DNA of 64,000 bases from Larus michahellis (lineage: Eukaryota; Chordata; Aves; Charadriiformes; Laridae). The stretch spans positions 7,214,501 through 7,278,500 of the forward strand of contig NC_133910.1 of the NCBI RefSeq assembly GCF_964199755.1, read 5' to 3'. Of this stretch, positions 43,101-54,404 are shown one piece after another (positions within the stretch are counted from its first letter, which is position 1; each line of letters opens with the position of its first letter). The notes beneath the pieces were generated by a model that was not told where the DNA came from, did no database searches, and saw only the letters and a list, made by a program, of their open reading frames with translations. The position numbers and the translations under genes were made by a program.

Positions 43101-46100
43101 CCCAGGGTGGGGGTACTCGGGTGCCCAGGGTGGGGATGACCTGGCCCCAGTGTGGGGATGCTCCAGTCCTCCGTGTGGGGACACCCCAGTCCCCAGTGCA
43201 AGGATGCTCTAGTTGCTGGTGTAAGGATGCCCCAGTCCCCAGTGTGGGGACATGCCAGTCTCTGGTGTGGGGACACCCCAGTCCCCAGCGGGGTGACACC
43301 CTGGTGCCCAGTACAGAGATTACCCAGTCCCTGACTCAAAGATGCCCCAGTCCCCAGTATGGGGGTGCCCTGGACCCCAGGGTGGGAATGCCCTGGTACC
43401 TTGCTCGGGAGACCTTGGGGTGGGTGTTTGCCCCCACCAATGTGGGTACTGGGCCATGTGGCATCTCTGCATCTCCTGACCTGCTCCCTACACCCAGCCA
43501 CGGCTGCCTCCTGCATGGCCCGTGCTCGGGGCAAGCCCAAGGACGCTCTGGGCTCTCTCTGCTCCCTCTGTCTCTGGGGGCAGGTGGGGTAGCCGGGGGT
43601 GCAGCCAGGTAGGTGACAGCAACTGAGGCTTGATGACCGCTGTGCTGATGCGCTCCCTTTCCCCCCCGACAGGCTTCTGCCTTCCCACTGAAGGTGTCCG
43701 TCATGCCACAAGCTGGTGGCTGTACCCGGCCAGCGGTGCTTGTCCTCCTGTGTGGCCACTGCTCCGCCATCGTCACCTCCCCGTGCCCAGACCTGCTTGT
43801 CCGCACCGTGAGTGTCACAGCCCAGCGCCGGGGCAGCAGGGCTGGGGCCATCCCTGGAGATGTTTGTGGGGTGTCCCTGGAGGAGACTGGTCCTCCATCC
43901 TTGGAGAAGATGCTCGCAGTGCCCTGGGGAGGAGGGGACGCGCCTGGCCGCTACCGGTGGCGCTGAGCATGGGGCTGGCCCGGCAGGGAATGACGCACAG
44001 GGCTGGAAAAAGCTCCTGTTTCCTCCGGCCGGCGGGAGGAAGGTCAGGGATGGGGTTTGGCTCCAGCGAGCTGAGCCGGGGCCGGGCGCTTTGTTAGCAA
44101 AATAAACCTCCTGCTTTGTTTGCAGCTAATAATAAAGTGGGCTGAGCTCTCCGCGTGCCGCCAGCCGCCCACACCGCTCCCAGTCCGTGGCCCAAAAAAC
44201 CCCTGCTCAATCCGGGGTGACCCCCAGCCACAATGGAGCCGGGGCTCCAGGGGTGCCCGCCTGGCTTAGCTTTACATTCACATTCTCCGTGCCAGAGGCT
44301 TTCCATGCTTTACCCACACCAGCCCGAGCTGGGGAGGGATGTGCCTTGGCCCCCCACTCCTCAGCTCAGGCTGCTGCTCGCCCTGCAGGACGCCCACCTC
44401 AGCCTGGGGACCACCGTCACTCCCGGCCCTGAGCTGCCCGCGGCCACCGGCGAGGGGCAACTACTGGCCTGGGCTCAGGGTGCCTACGGGGGCATCACGT
44501 CCTACAGCGAGCTGCGGGACCCCCGCTGGGTGCAGGTCCGGCTGGGAGAAGGTGCGTGGGGCCGGGGGCTGGTGCTGGGGGGAAACAGGGTGGGCAGCTC
44601 TCCCTGCTCCCAACAGATGACAACCCGCTGGGAAGATGCACAGTCCCAGGGGAGATGCTACGGGGACTGATGTCACCTGGCCCACAGCATCAGGGCTGGC
44701 CCCAAGCATCTCCCCACCCACTGAGCCCAGTTTGGCTTTGGTGACACATCCCCCTCGCCTCCGCAGATGCCGGCAGCCCCCCAGAATGCGTCCCCCAGGA
44801 GCGCTTCAACGCCATGCTGCACCTGGAGACCGAGGTCTTCTTCCACGGGGTGAAGGGCTGCTCGCGCAGGGATGCCCAGAGCACCAGGGCCGCCCACATC
44901 GTCCGCCTGCAGCCCGAGCACAGGTACGGCACCGCGCAGGTGGTGGGACCCCCAGGAGCCGCGGGACAGGCAGCGGCAGAGGCGGTGGGACACGCTTGGA
45001 GATGCTCGGGAAGGGATTGGGGTGTCTCATAGGCAGAGCCCCCCCCATCCCGAGGCGGGGGCTATGGGATCTGCCAGTGCAGGAGGATGATGCTGGTGGG
45101 GGGGGTTGTCTTGTGGTTTCCCAGTTTCCCCATCGCGGAGGTGAACCTGTCCCTGAGCTGTCCTGAGAGAACCGTGAGCGACCAGATCCTCATCCTGCAG
45201 AGCCAGGCCAACCTCACCTGGTCCCTCTCCGTCAACAACTGCCACATCCAGTTCCTGGTAGGGCTGAGCAGGATGGGTGTGTGTGTCTCCCACCCCCGCC
45301 AAGGGGGCTGGTGGCATGGGGGGGGTGGGGGGGGTGGCAGGAGGGCATCTGTGGACATTGGGCACAGGGAGGTGGCAGCCCCCTTGCTGCAAGCCCTCCT
45401 AATGGTGACGAATCCAGAAACCATCCCTACCTTGAGCATCCTCAGCTGTCCCCATCCCCACTCAGCACCGCCCCCCCGCCCCCATTCTGTCCTGCCCCAC
45501 CATAGGTCTCCGGGAACTACAAGATTGTGCACATCCCCTCACCGCTGATCCCAGGGGAGCACCTGCCGGACACGGAGCAGGGCCTCATCGCCAAAGCCTT
45601 TGAGAAGAACTACAGTGTCATCGCCTCCTACTCCACCATCCCCGCCAGCGCCCGTGTCAGCCTGGAGATCCAGGAGCATGGTGAGGCCCTTGGGGCTTGG
45701 GTGGGATGGGAGGGGGGGGGTCCCGCTGCCCCCACTAAGTCTCCCCATCTCCCCATCCCACAGAGGCAGTCAGGAGGGTGCCCGCGACGACCAACCCCCC
45801 CCCACCCCCCCCCAACATGCTGCCCCACATGCTGCTGCTCACGCTCCAGCCCTGGAAGTGCACGGATGAAACCATGGAGATCGTCATCGCCAGGTCTCAC
45901 CTGGAGGTGAGGGGGTGGTGGTAGTGGTGTCCCTGCCACCCACTGGCATCACCCAGGGAGTCACATCCTGCTCCAGGTGCTGGGGGTGGGTGGCACGGGG
46001 CTGTCCCCAGACGGCGGTGACCGCCAGGTGCTTTTCTCCCAGCCCATCAAGGACGTGGTGAACATCACCCTGAGGGACATCAGCTGCCAGGCAGAGAAAA

Positions 46101-48281
46101 ACGCTACTCACTTCATGCTGAAAACCCCCCTCAGCCACTGCGGCACCTCGCTGGAGGGCAGGGGCCACGCCAACAATGAGGTGAGGGCGGGGGGGACGCA
46201 GCTGGGGCACTGCCCCCCAGCCCCGCTGATGCCCCATGGGGGCTTCAACTGGGACCTCCTTGCTTTTGCATGGTGGGAAACGTCCTGGTGTGACACAGAG
46301 CTGACCCCTGCTGCTGCACCCAGGTGCTGGCAGAGATGGAGGAGATGGGGGTGGTGTGGGTGAGACCCCCCCAGGGTGTGACACTATCTCCCATCCCAGA
46401 GTGGGACCCCCTCCATCCCATCCCATCCCATCCCATCCCATCCCATCCCATCCCATCCCGTCCCATCTCATCCCGTCCCATCTCGTCCCATCCCATCCTG
46501 TCCCATCTCATCCCATCCCATCATGGGCCCCATCCCATCCTGTCCCATCCCGTCCCATCGGTCCCCCCCAGCAGTGGGGACCACTTGGCTGACCCAGCCT
46601 TTCCTACCTTCTTGCAGCTCATCCTTAGCCTGGCCAAGGGCACAGTGCTCCATAGCGTGCGGGTAAGAGCCGGGTTTCCCGGCGTGTCCGGAGTGGGACC
46701 ACGGGAGGAGGGTGCTGGTGCTGCCACCGGGTGCTGTGGGTGGCCTCGGCAGCACCATTCCCACTTGCAGGTGGCCTTCGAATGCAACATCCCTCGGGAG
46801 CTCTTCCTGCGCCTCTTCCCCACTGCTGCCTTTGAGGCACCACAGACGGAGCTGGAGGTCAACAAGGAGGCCTTCGTGCAGGTACCACCACCGTCTCAGT
46901 GCTCGGGCTCGGGGAGTGTCCCGCTGTCCCTGGGCTGGCATCCCTGACAGTATGTCCCCCCTGTCCCCACGGCAGGCGTCCATGCGGTGGGAGGACCACC
47001 CGGCCGACCTGCAGCTGAAGGAATGCTGGCTGGTGGCACCGGGGCAGGAGCCGGAGCTGCTGGTGGAGGCAGGGGAGGCGCGTGGGGCAGGGGTGGCCGT
47101 GATGGAAGGCCCCCCGAGCAGCCACGGGAGGAAGGTCTGGCGCTTCCGCTTCACCTACGCCGTCCCCGAGGGCGGGCGCGTCCCCTTCTCCGCCACCCTC
47201 AAGTGCAAGGCTGGCTTGCAGGTCAGTAACCCCACCCCGTGATGCCACCATGCTGGTCTCCACCATCGGTGATGGCAGCCTGGTTTGTCCTCAACTGCCA
47301 GGCTCTGTCACCTGGCCAGGAGCAGCATCCCCGGTCCCCGAAGAGCATGGGGGCTCCCAGCCCCATCACCCACTGGGGGTACGGGAGGGGACAGGGGTGT
47401 CCCCCCCTCCTCACCCCAACCTCCACCTCTGCAGAACAACACCATCTTTGAGAAGGTCCTGGAGGTGACGGTGAAGGACAGCTGGCGGCTGCCCAACAGT
47501 GAGTTTGGGCCAGGAGACAGGGCCGGGGTGGGAATGGGGATGGAAAGGGAACTCCCCCCCCACCACCAGCATGGCGGTTCTGACAGCCTTGTCCCCCTAC
47601 AGACCGCGGGCTGGGACTGGCCGCCGTCCTGGGCATCACCTTCGGCGCCTTCCTCATCGGGGCACTCCTCACCGCCGGGCTCTGGTACATCTACTCACAC
47701 ACCCGTGAGTATCCACCACCCTGGGGATGCCCGCAGTGGGATGGGGGTTGCCCTCCCACACATGTCCCTTGCTGGGTGCCCCATATACCCCCCTAGCCCA
47801 AAGCCCTCCGTCCGAGGTCCCTGGGTGAGTGAGGGACCAGGCTGCTGTGCTGCCACCATCCATATGGCTCTCCCGGCAATGCCACAAGGGAATGACCCTG
47901 CTCAGGGTGGCCACGGCTCCTCAGGGTCCCCCCACTGCCCCAGGGTCCCCCCTGCCACCTGTCCTCCCTCCTGCTCCTGGTGCCAGCATGGTCCCCCATG
48001 CCCATCTCCATCATGGGGGCTCAGGGGACGGCTGGGGAGCAATCTGTGAGGGTTCATGCATGGGGGCTGGAAAGTCCCGTGGGGACGAGCCATGGCCACC
48101 ACCGGCCGCCCTGAGTCTGGTGCCCCTTGGTGTTTCTCCCCGCGGCGCACGGCGTCAGCCAGGTCCCATCTCCAAACTGCAGCCGGTTTCCAGCACGGCA
48201 CCAGCTTCAGAGAGCAGCAGCACCAACCACAGCATCGGCAGCACCCAGAGCACCCCCTGCTCCACCAGCAGCATGGCCTGA
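37129..48281 (+). CDS. ENG: ENG, endoglin (CD105), long form
   Basis: Fifteen coding exons: 37129-37186, 41222-41379, 43673-43807, 44389-44551, 44767-44923, 45125-45257, 45506-45680, 45764-45906, 46043-46180, 46618-46662, 46771-46881, 46976-47221, 47435-47498, 47603-47704 and 48163-48281 (TGA). Total is 648 aa (human 658). A signal peptide rich in Leu ([17 protein letters not shown]) is followed by the orphan domain ([19 protein letters not shown]...) and the ZP module. The TM helix is [18 protein letters not shown], and the Ser/Thr-rich tail ends [10 protein letters not shown], a PDZ ligand identical to human. The extracellular part is much more diverged than the TM and tail. Endoglin is the endothelial co-receptor that presents BMP9/10 to ALK1. 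The human RGD in the ZP-N part is absent here. The ATG has a strong context (G at -3 and +4). Introns 1 and 2 are large and repeat-rich. Confidence 0.95.
38045..38930. repeat. 29-bp minisatellite, about 30 copies, ENG intron 1
   Basis: Head-to-tail degenerate copies of a 29-bp unit starting CTGTGCCATATGGTCCCTGT and ending in TAG. Copies differ by point changes and small indels. Copies abut without unique spacers. Confidence 0.9.
39753..40096. promoter_or_regulatory. ENG: Candidate ENG intron 1 enhancer: GATA / E-box / ETS cluster
   Basis: The 13-mer CCCTTATCTGATC occurs twice (39753-39765, 39789-39801), each with a GATA core, and brackets an E-box CAGCTG at 39779-39784. About 270 bases further on, AGATAAG (40073-40079) and TTATCT (40087-40092) form an inverted GATA pair; the second runs straight into an ETS core (CTTCCT). 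Endoglin is known in mouse to use GATA/ETS/SCL-bound enhancers, so an endothelial-haematopoietic element is plausible. Confidence 0.4.
41709..41888. repeat. Purine-rich minisatellite (GGAAGGAT/GGAGGGAT type), ENG intron 2
   Basis: Copies of a 20-bp unit, ATGGAAGGATGGAAGGAGGG, three of them nearly perfect, with degenerate flanking copies. Confidence 0.85.
42500..42534. repeat. A-rich (AAAAAG) microsatellite, ENG intron 2
   Basis: Thirty-five bases of A broken by three regularly spaced G residues. Confidence 0.8.
43063..43405. repeat. ~23-bp minisatellite, about 15 copies, ENG intron 2
   Basis: Unit resembles GGGGATGCCCCAGTCCCCAG followed by TGT. It lies about 270 bases before ENG coding exon 3. 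Confidence 0.8.
46412..46560. repeat. (CCCAT)n pentanucleotide repeat, ENG intron 9
   Basis: An almost pure CCCAT run with scattered CCTGT/CTCAT variants, between coding exons 9 and 10. Confidence 0.9.
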
Positions 48282-48676
48282 CCCCCCCGGGCCCCCCCGA
48301 GCCCACCCAGCCCCTGGCTGCCGGACTTGGGGACCCACCCCAGCCCCATTAAGCTATTTTTTTGCCCCAAATCTCAGGCCAAGCCCGGAGGGGGCCTCCG
48401 TTACTCATTCAGTGAATGCTTTGGCTCCCCAAGGGCAGCCCATGCTGGGGGGGGGGCACCCTGCAACCCTCCCCCGGGGTGCCCTGCTGCTGGGTGCACC
48501 GGGAAGGCGGAGAGAGCAGCTACTGCCAAAGCCACCCCCAAGGCTCCCCATCAAATGGGGGTGTGTGGGGGGGAAGCGGGTGCCCCCAGAATGTGTCGCA
48601 GCACGTGGGGGGACACCCCACACTCTTCCCGCATCCCCCCAGGAAGGCAGCAGGCACCACTGGGAGCAGCAAGAGG

Positions 48677-48682
48677 TTTATT
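48677..48682 (-). terminator. FPGS: Poly(A) signal, probable FPGS
   Basis: TTTATT on + (AATAAA on -), about 490 bases beyond the FPGS stop. It lies left of the ENG signal, so the two 3' UTRs would overlap. Confidence 0.5.
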
Positions 48683-48782
48683 GGGGTGGGGGGGTGCAGG
48701 GCTGCTGCCCCCCGTGTGGGGTGATGAGCAGAAACCACCCTTCCTCAGGTCCCCGTCCAAGTTACAAACTCTTATTAATAAT

Positions 48783-48788
48783 AATAAA
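48783..48788 (+). terminator. ENG: Poly(A) signal, probable ENG
   Basis: AATAAA in an AT-rich stretch 500 bases after the ENG stop. It is the first canonical hexamer on the + strand after the gene. Confidence 0.5.
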
Positions 48789-49168
48789 AATCTCCCCTAC
48801 GTTAAATTAGTCGTGCCCTGATACCGAGCCTCGCTGCACCTTGAGGCTCCCACCTACATCCCCCCCCCCTCCCAAAACTGCCCACCCCCCTGGGCTCCAG
48901 GGACCCAGCAACAGCCTAGGGCAGCCCCCCCAGAGCCCAGGGTCCCCCCCAAGTCAGTCTTACCAAGGCGGGTTGGGGGCCGGGAGCATGCCCCCCCACA
49001 GCCAGTGTCCCCAGGGTGAGGCACGGGTGAAAGGCACTGGGGTGAAAAGGGACAAGCCGGGATGGGGCTGGGGGTCCCGCATGTCCCCCCCGGTTGCCTC
49101 CGAGCATCAGCGGGGGCAGAACCATTGCTTCAAGTAAAAAGAGGTGCAAAGCCCCAGTCCCCCCCCAG

Positions 49169-52100
49169 TTACTGGGAGAGCGTGGGGTCGAGGAGCCGGA
49201 GGACCCCCCCCACCAAGTGCAGGCTGCCAGTGACCAGGACGCGGACGGCGGCTGCCTCCCGCAGCAGCACGGCCCCGCTGCTGGCGACGGGGTGGGGATG
49301 AGCCCCCGTGGCCGCGGGTGCTGCCAGCCGGGGGTCCCGGCCCTGCGCCACCCACCGCAGTGCCTGGGCCAGGCAGGGGAAGACGAGGGAGGGGGAATTG
49401 AGGGGTCGTGGGGCCGGGGGGACCAGGAGCAGGGTCCCTCGCGGGGGAGTCGGCTGCAGCAGCCCCCCTGTCCGCAGGGGGGCCGGCAGCCAGGGGTCCT
49501 GCCCCCCCTTCTCCTCCAGCAGCCGGGTCCACGTCCGCTGGTTCTCCAGGCAGCGGGTCAGGGCGTTCTCCAGCGTCACGTTGAAGTTTTGCTGGTCTGG
49601 GAGGGATGGGGATGGGGGTCAGGGATTGGGGGGGGGCCGGGGAGGGGTCAGGGATGGAGGGGGGCCGGGGGGGACCCCGGCTCCCCAGCACTCACCAGCG
49701 TTGTTGGCCACCGACACCTCCGTGAAGTTGGGGCAGAAAACGGCGTAGTCGAAGTGGCAGGGCTGTGGGGAGAAGGGGGGTGAGCACTGGAGGGGCCCTC
49801 AGGACCCCCACATGGCATGTCCACTGGGACCAGTCCCACACTGGTGGGGTTACGGGGGTTTGGTCCGGGGAGGGGGTGAGCCGAGTCCCCCCCTGCACCC
49901 GGAGCTGTGAAACCCTTGAGGGGGGCACCGAGGTGGGGACAGCAGGGCAGCGGACAGACAGACAGACAGACAGGGCACCAGCTCCACCTCGCGGCTCCCG
50001 CACCCGCAGCGAAGCAGGTCCCAGCGCACGCAGAGAACGCAGCCGTCCGGCCGCAGTGACACCCCCCCCCCACCCCTGCACCCCCCTCCCCAAAACCTCA
50101 CCAGCAGCAGCTTGAGCAGCGCCGCCGTGTCCCGGTCCCCCGTGGCGTTGAAGAGCAGCACGCGCACCTCGGAGCCGCTGCAGGGAGAGAGGGAGGGTGG
50201 CCCGTGCACCATGGGGAACCCCAGCACCACCACCACCGTGTGTCCCCCCCCCGGCCCCCGTCGTGTCCCCTCCTTACTCGTGGGGCTTGTCCTGGTTGAG
50301 GGCGGCCTGGCGGAACCAGCGGACGCAGGCCTGGACGCTGCTGGTGGTGTGGGCACCATCCAGGTACCACGTCACGGGGCCGCGGGGCAGCACCTGTGTC
50401 CGGCCGAGCCACTCGGTGTCCCGCAAACCTGGAAGGGGGGGCACAGGGCACGGCTGGGACCCCCACACATCCCTCCAGCACCGGAACCCCGGTGCAGGCA
50501 GCCAGGCTGTGCCCTCCAGCACAGGCGGCACTGGCTGGGGTCCCAGCATGGCCCCCCTTGAGCCCTGCGACGTGGCTGGGGGGGGGTCCCAAGGCGGCCA
50601 TACTGCACCTTGGATCATGGCATCAGTGGGTTGAAAGGCGGGCGCCAGCGGCACTGGCCTCCCCACCAGCTCCACACCTGGTGGCACCTCCTTCAGCTCC
50701 CCGAGACCTGGGGGGACGGGTGCCCCGCTGAGACCCTGGGGACCACAGCGGGATCCGACACCCCCCCCACCCCTGTCCCCATGCCTTACCCCGGCAGCCG
50801 CGGCGCTGCAGCCAGGTCCGTGCCAGCTGCAGGGCCAGGGCGGCGTTGGAGCGCTGGTGGGCACCCGCTAGCCCCAGCTCCAGTGCCCGGTGGTCCCCTT
50901 CGAAGGCGTCCAGCTCCGGGCAGAGGTAGAGGGGACACTGTGGGGAAAGGTGTCTGAGCCCCCCCACCATGGAGTACCCCACGTCCACCCCCTTGGCACC
51001 CAACTCACCTCCCGTTCCTGGGCTCGGTCCCTCAGCACCTCCAGTGGCCGCTCCGGCTGCATCACGGTGAATGCCGGCACGCCGGGCTGCAAAGGATCGG
51101 GGTGCTCAGGGCCATGGGGTTGCTCAGGGCCATGGGGTTGCTCAGGGCCATTGGGAAGCACACCCCAAAACCATGAAAGGGGGGAGGACTGGGTCTCCCT
51201 ACCTTAAAAATGCCCCCCTTCTGCCAGGCGATCTTCTCCATGGTGTCCCCCAAGATGCTGGTGTGGTCAATGCCCAGGGAAGAGATCCCACACACCACCG
51301 GCGCCCTGGGGACGCAACGTGGCAGTGTCCCCGCCGTCCCCCCCCACCATGGGACAGCAGGCCCTGGCACCCCCAAGGGACAGGCTCCGCCCCGCCAGCT
51401 CCTACCTGATGATGTTAGTGCAGTCGTAGGCGCCGCCAATGCCAACCTCCACCACTGCCAGGTCCACCTGGGGACACGGGGACACTGGAGCCATCACAGA
51501 GCCACCAGCAGCATGTGTCCCCATGGATTCGGAGATATGGGTGAGGCCAGGTCCCTGCCACCCCCCCTCCAAACCTGTGCCTGCACATGTACCCCACTCG
51601 TGGGGGGACGACCCAACTGGCTTAGCAGCCCCTGGTTACAACCATGACAGCTTGACCGATGCGAGTTCTGCCCCACCTGGGGGCTGGATCCCATGTCCCC
51701 GCCTCCCTGAGGTCCCCACCAACCTGACATCCCCATCACAAGCTGGAGGCCACCACCACCGACCTTCTCCTGCAGGAAGACGTGGAAGGCCATGATGGTG
51801 AGGAAGCGGAAGTACGCCGGCATGCTGGCATGCTCCGGGTCCTGCCGGGGAGAGCGGGTGTAAAGGGACAGAACAGGCCATCCCCAACCGGCGCTGGGGC
51901 ACACAGCCCCGGGGGGGGCCCCGAGGGAGGGAGCACCCCCAAGCCCCACTGCCACCACCTTGGTCTCCTCCAGGCGGTTGTAGACGAGCCAGAAGTACTT
52001 GCTGAAGAGCTCCTTGCTGATGGGCTGCCCATTGATGCGGATCCGCTCACGCACCTGCACCAGGTGAGGGGAGCTGGGGGGGGGCAGATGGAAGGGGGCA

Positions 52101-53772
52101 CAGTCAGGCATGGCACCACCAGCCCCCCCAAACCCTCCTGACCCCCCCTGCCCACCTGTAAAAGCCCGTCTTCAGCCCATAGCTGCGGAGGATGCACTCG
52201 GTAAAGGCGCATGCTGAGCCCTGGGGAGACGGCAGCGTTGAACCCCCCCCCCCCAATACTGGGGCAGGGGGAAATGGAGCCAGAGACGCTGGCGGCCCCC
52301 GCTCGCCCCCCCCGCCTCACCTTGCCCTTCGTCCCCGTGACGTGGATGATGTTCAGTCGATCCAGGTCCTCGACCTGCCGTAGGTCAACCACCCCATGAG
52401 ACCCCCGCGGCGGCCAGTGCCGAGCGCGGCGGCACCGCTGCCAGAACGGAGGGTCGTGGGACCGGGATGGGGACGCCTCCCCCTCACCTTCAGCCCGCTC
52501 CTCTCCAAAAAGCCCCGCATGGCTTCCAGCTGGGCCCGGGGGTCGCCACGCTCTCGTTTCACCTGCTCCAGGTAGCTGGCGTTGGTCTGCAGGGTGTTGA
52601 GGGTCCGGATGGCGTCCTGGAAAGACCCCCCCGGGGGGGGTGGTGAGGATGGCACCCATCACCGCAGCCTCGGGGCTGCACCCCGCCCTGTCCCCGACCC
52701 ACCCCATCGGGCTCGGTCCCCTCAGCGGAGCCCGCGGCCGCCCACGCCGAAAGCATCCCTTCTGCCATGGCCCCGCGGGGACGTGCCGGCAGCGCCAGAG
52801 CCCGGGGACGGGCTACTTATCGGCGGGGGGAGCCCGCCCCTTGCCCCCGCCGGGGGGGGACCCGGCAGCCACCCCCGCCCCAGCGGGACAAGGCCACCCG
52901 TGGGTGCCAGCGGGCGGCGCTCCAGTGCCCGCATGCCCGCCCCGCCGGTGTTTAATTAGAGGCGCAAACGAAGCCACAGAGCTGCACCTGCACGTGGGAC
53001 AACGTGGCTGCGCGGCCTGAGGGCACCGCCGCCACCGAGCCCCCGGAACCGGCGCCGGGGGGGGGGACGCGGGCCTGGCCCCCGCACTGCCGTGTGCTGC
53101 AGAGGGGACCCGGCACGGGGCACGCCCCCGAGCAGCCCGACCCCGTCCCAGCAGGCGGGGGGGGGGCACCGGTGGCACGGGATAGGAGCAGGACGGCTCC
53201 CGTCTGCGGGGGTCTCCGCACCGGCCCTCAGCCCGGGGGTCGCCGTCGTCCCCACGGCGCCAGGCAGCCGCGGGGACACGGGACACCCCCGCCCGGGATG
53301 CGCCATGGCGCGGGGGACGGGGCTTTGGGGGATGACGGCCGTGCACCGGCTGTCCCCAGCGGAAAGAGGGGCGAGACGGGGAGCGGCGGATGGGGCGGCC
53401 CCGCAGGCGGGGAAGGGGCTCGGCGCTCCGCACGGTACCGGGACCGCCCCGCAGCCCCCCGCCCGTCCCGGAGCCCACAGGCCTGCGGTTTGGGACGGGA
53501 CCCCCGGTGCTGGGCAGCCCCGCGGCTGCCGCTGCCCCCAGGTGCCGGGCCCGGTGGGACGGATGCCCCGAGACGCAGCGCGCAGCCCGGCCGGGCGCAG
53601 CCCCCCCCGGTGCCGCCGGGCCCTGGCCGCCGCCGCGCGTGGCCCTTCTCTCCCCCGCCGGTACCTGGTAGTCCATGGCGGGGGCGCGCGCCGGACGCGT
53701 GCTGAACCGGCGCCCGGCGGCGGCGGCCGCCCGCAGCGCCCCGCGCAGCGCGCGCAGCCCCCGCGCCACCAT
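49169..53772 (-). CDS. FPGS: FPGS, folylpolyglutamate synthase
   Basis: Fifteen coding exons, in transcript order: 53665-53772, 52488-52616, 52321-52374, 52156-52220, 51959-52073, 51764-51841, 51406-51467, 51203-51305, 51009-51086, 50790-50937, 50609-50707, 50278-50428, 50102-50177, 49696-49762 and 49169-49596 (TAA). Total is 586 aa (human 587). The P-loop TGTKGKGS is at 92-99. Family segments [50 protein letters not shown] and [10 protein letters not shown] are all present. FPGS adds glutamates to folates and antifolates such as methotrexate, trapping them in cytosol and mitochondria. The first ATG opens an Arg/Ala-rich presequence ([20 protein letters not shown]) that looks like a mitochondrial signal. 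A second ATG in strong context (codon 33, MDYQ, at 53676) matches the cytosolic start of mammals. Convergent with ENG. Confidence 0.96.
51103..51152. repeat. 18-bp triplicate in FPGS intron 8
   Basis: Three near-perfect copies of TGCTCAGGGCCATGGGGT. Confidence 0.85.
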
Positions 53773-53946
53773 CCCGCCGCGCCGCGCGCACTCTGCCGCC
53801 GGGAGCTCGCGCCGCCGCCTGGGGCGGGACCGCCCCGTGTCCCCGTGCCCCCCCCCACCGCCGCCATCTTTGAAACGGGCAGCGCGGCGCCACGTCGGGG
53901 GCGGGGGGGGGGGGGGGGGAAACGGGGTCGACGCGCCATCTTTGCG
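53773..53946 (-). promoter_or_regulatory. FPGS: FPGS promoter with two YY1-type sites
   Basis: TATA-less GC-rich sequence upstream of the FPGS ATG. GCCGCCATCTTTG at 53860-53872 and GCGCCATCTTTGCG at 53933-53946 read, in the FPGS direction, as CAAAGATGGCGGC and CGCAAAGATGGCGC, matching YY1 sites. They are 73 bases apart and separated by a run of 17 G residues (53903-53919). Confidence 0.5.
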
Positions 53947-54398
53947 AGGGGCAGTGGGGACGGAGCGGGTGGGCGGGGGACCCTTCCTCCTCCCGCCGAG
54001 CCTCCGGGGGAGCCCCCGCCGCTCCCCTCGGGGGAGGGCGCAGCACCGAGCCCAGCCGGGCTCTGCAGCCCTGGGGATCCCATCCCAGCCCGCGCAAGCC
54101 AAGAGGGGGGCGCAGGGACACCCCCGAGCCAGGCAGCATCACCCTCCCCCGGTGCCAGTGGAGCCCCCGGGCTGCCCCTAACAGCCACCTCCACTCACGC
54201 TACCGGTTAATGCACCTTGTGCCGAGCCCCCCTCCCGTTAACAGCACGGGGACCCCCGAGGGGTGCGCGGCAGGGGAGCCACAATGTCCAAAGCCCTCGG
54301 GGATGCGGGAGGTGCTGTTTTAAAGCACTGCGGTGGCTTTCTCCATTGAGACAAAAGAGCGACACAGGGTAAAAGCAGCCCTTTGGGACAGGATCGTG
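53947..54398. other. FPGS-CDK9 spacer
   Basis: A short spacer between the FPGS promoter and the CDK9 poly(A) signal. No gene or element recognised. Confidence 0.5.
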
Positions 54399-54404
54399 TT
54401 TATT
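54399..54404 (-). terminator. CDK9: Poly(A) signal, probable CDK9
   Basis: TTTATT on + (AATAAA on -), 1.4 kb beyond the CDK9 stop and about 0.45 kb upstream of the FPGS promoter. The 54405-55798 stretch is taken as CDK9 3' UTR; nothing else was seen in it. Confidence 0.5.

Noticed and set aside
52813-54102. A 429-codon open frame on - at the FPGS 5' end
   Set aside because: Only the 36 codons of FPGS exon 1 within it are real; the rest is upstream sequence and intron read-through.
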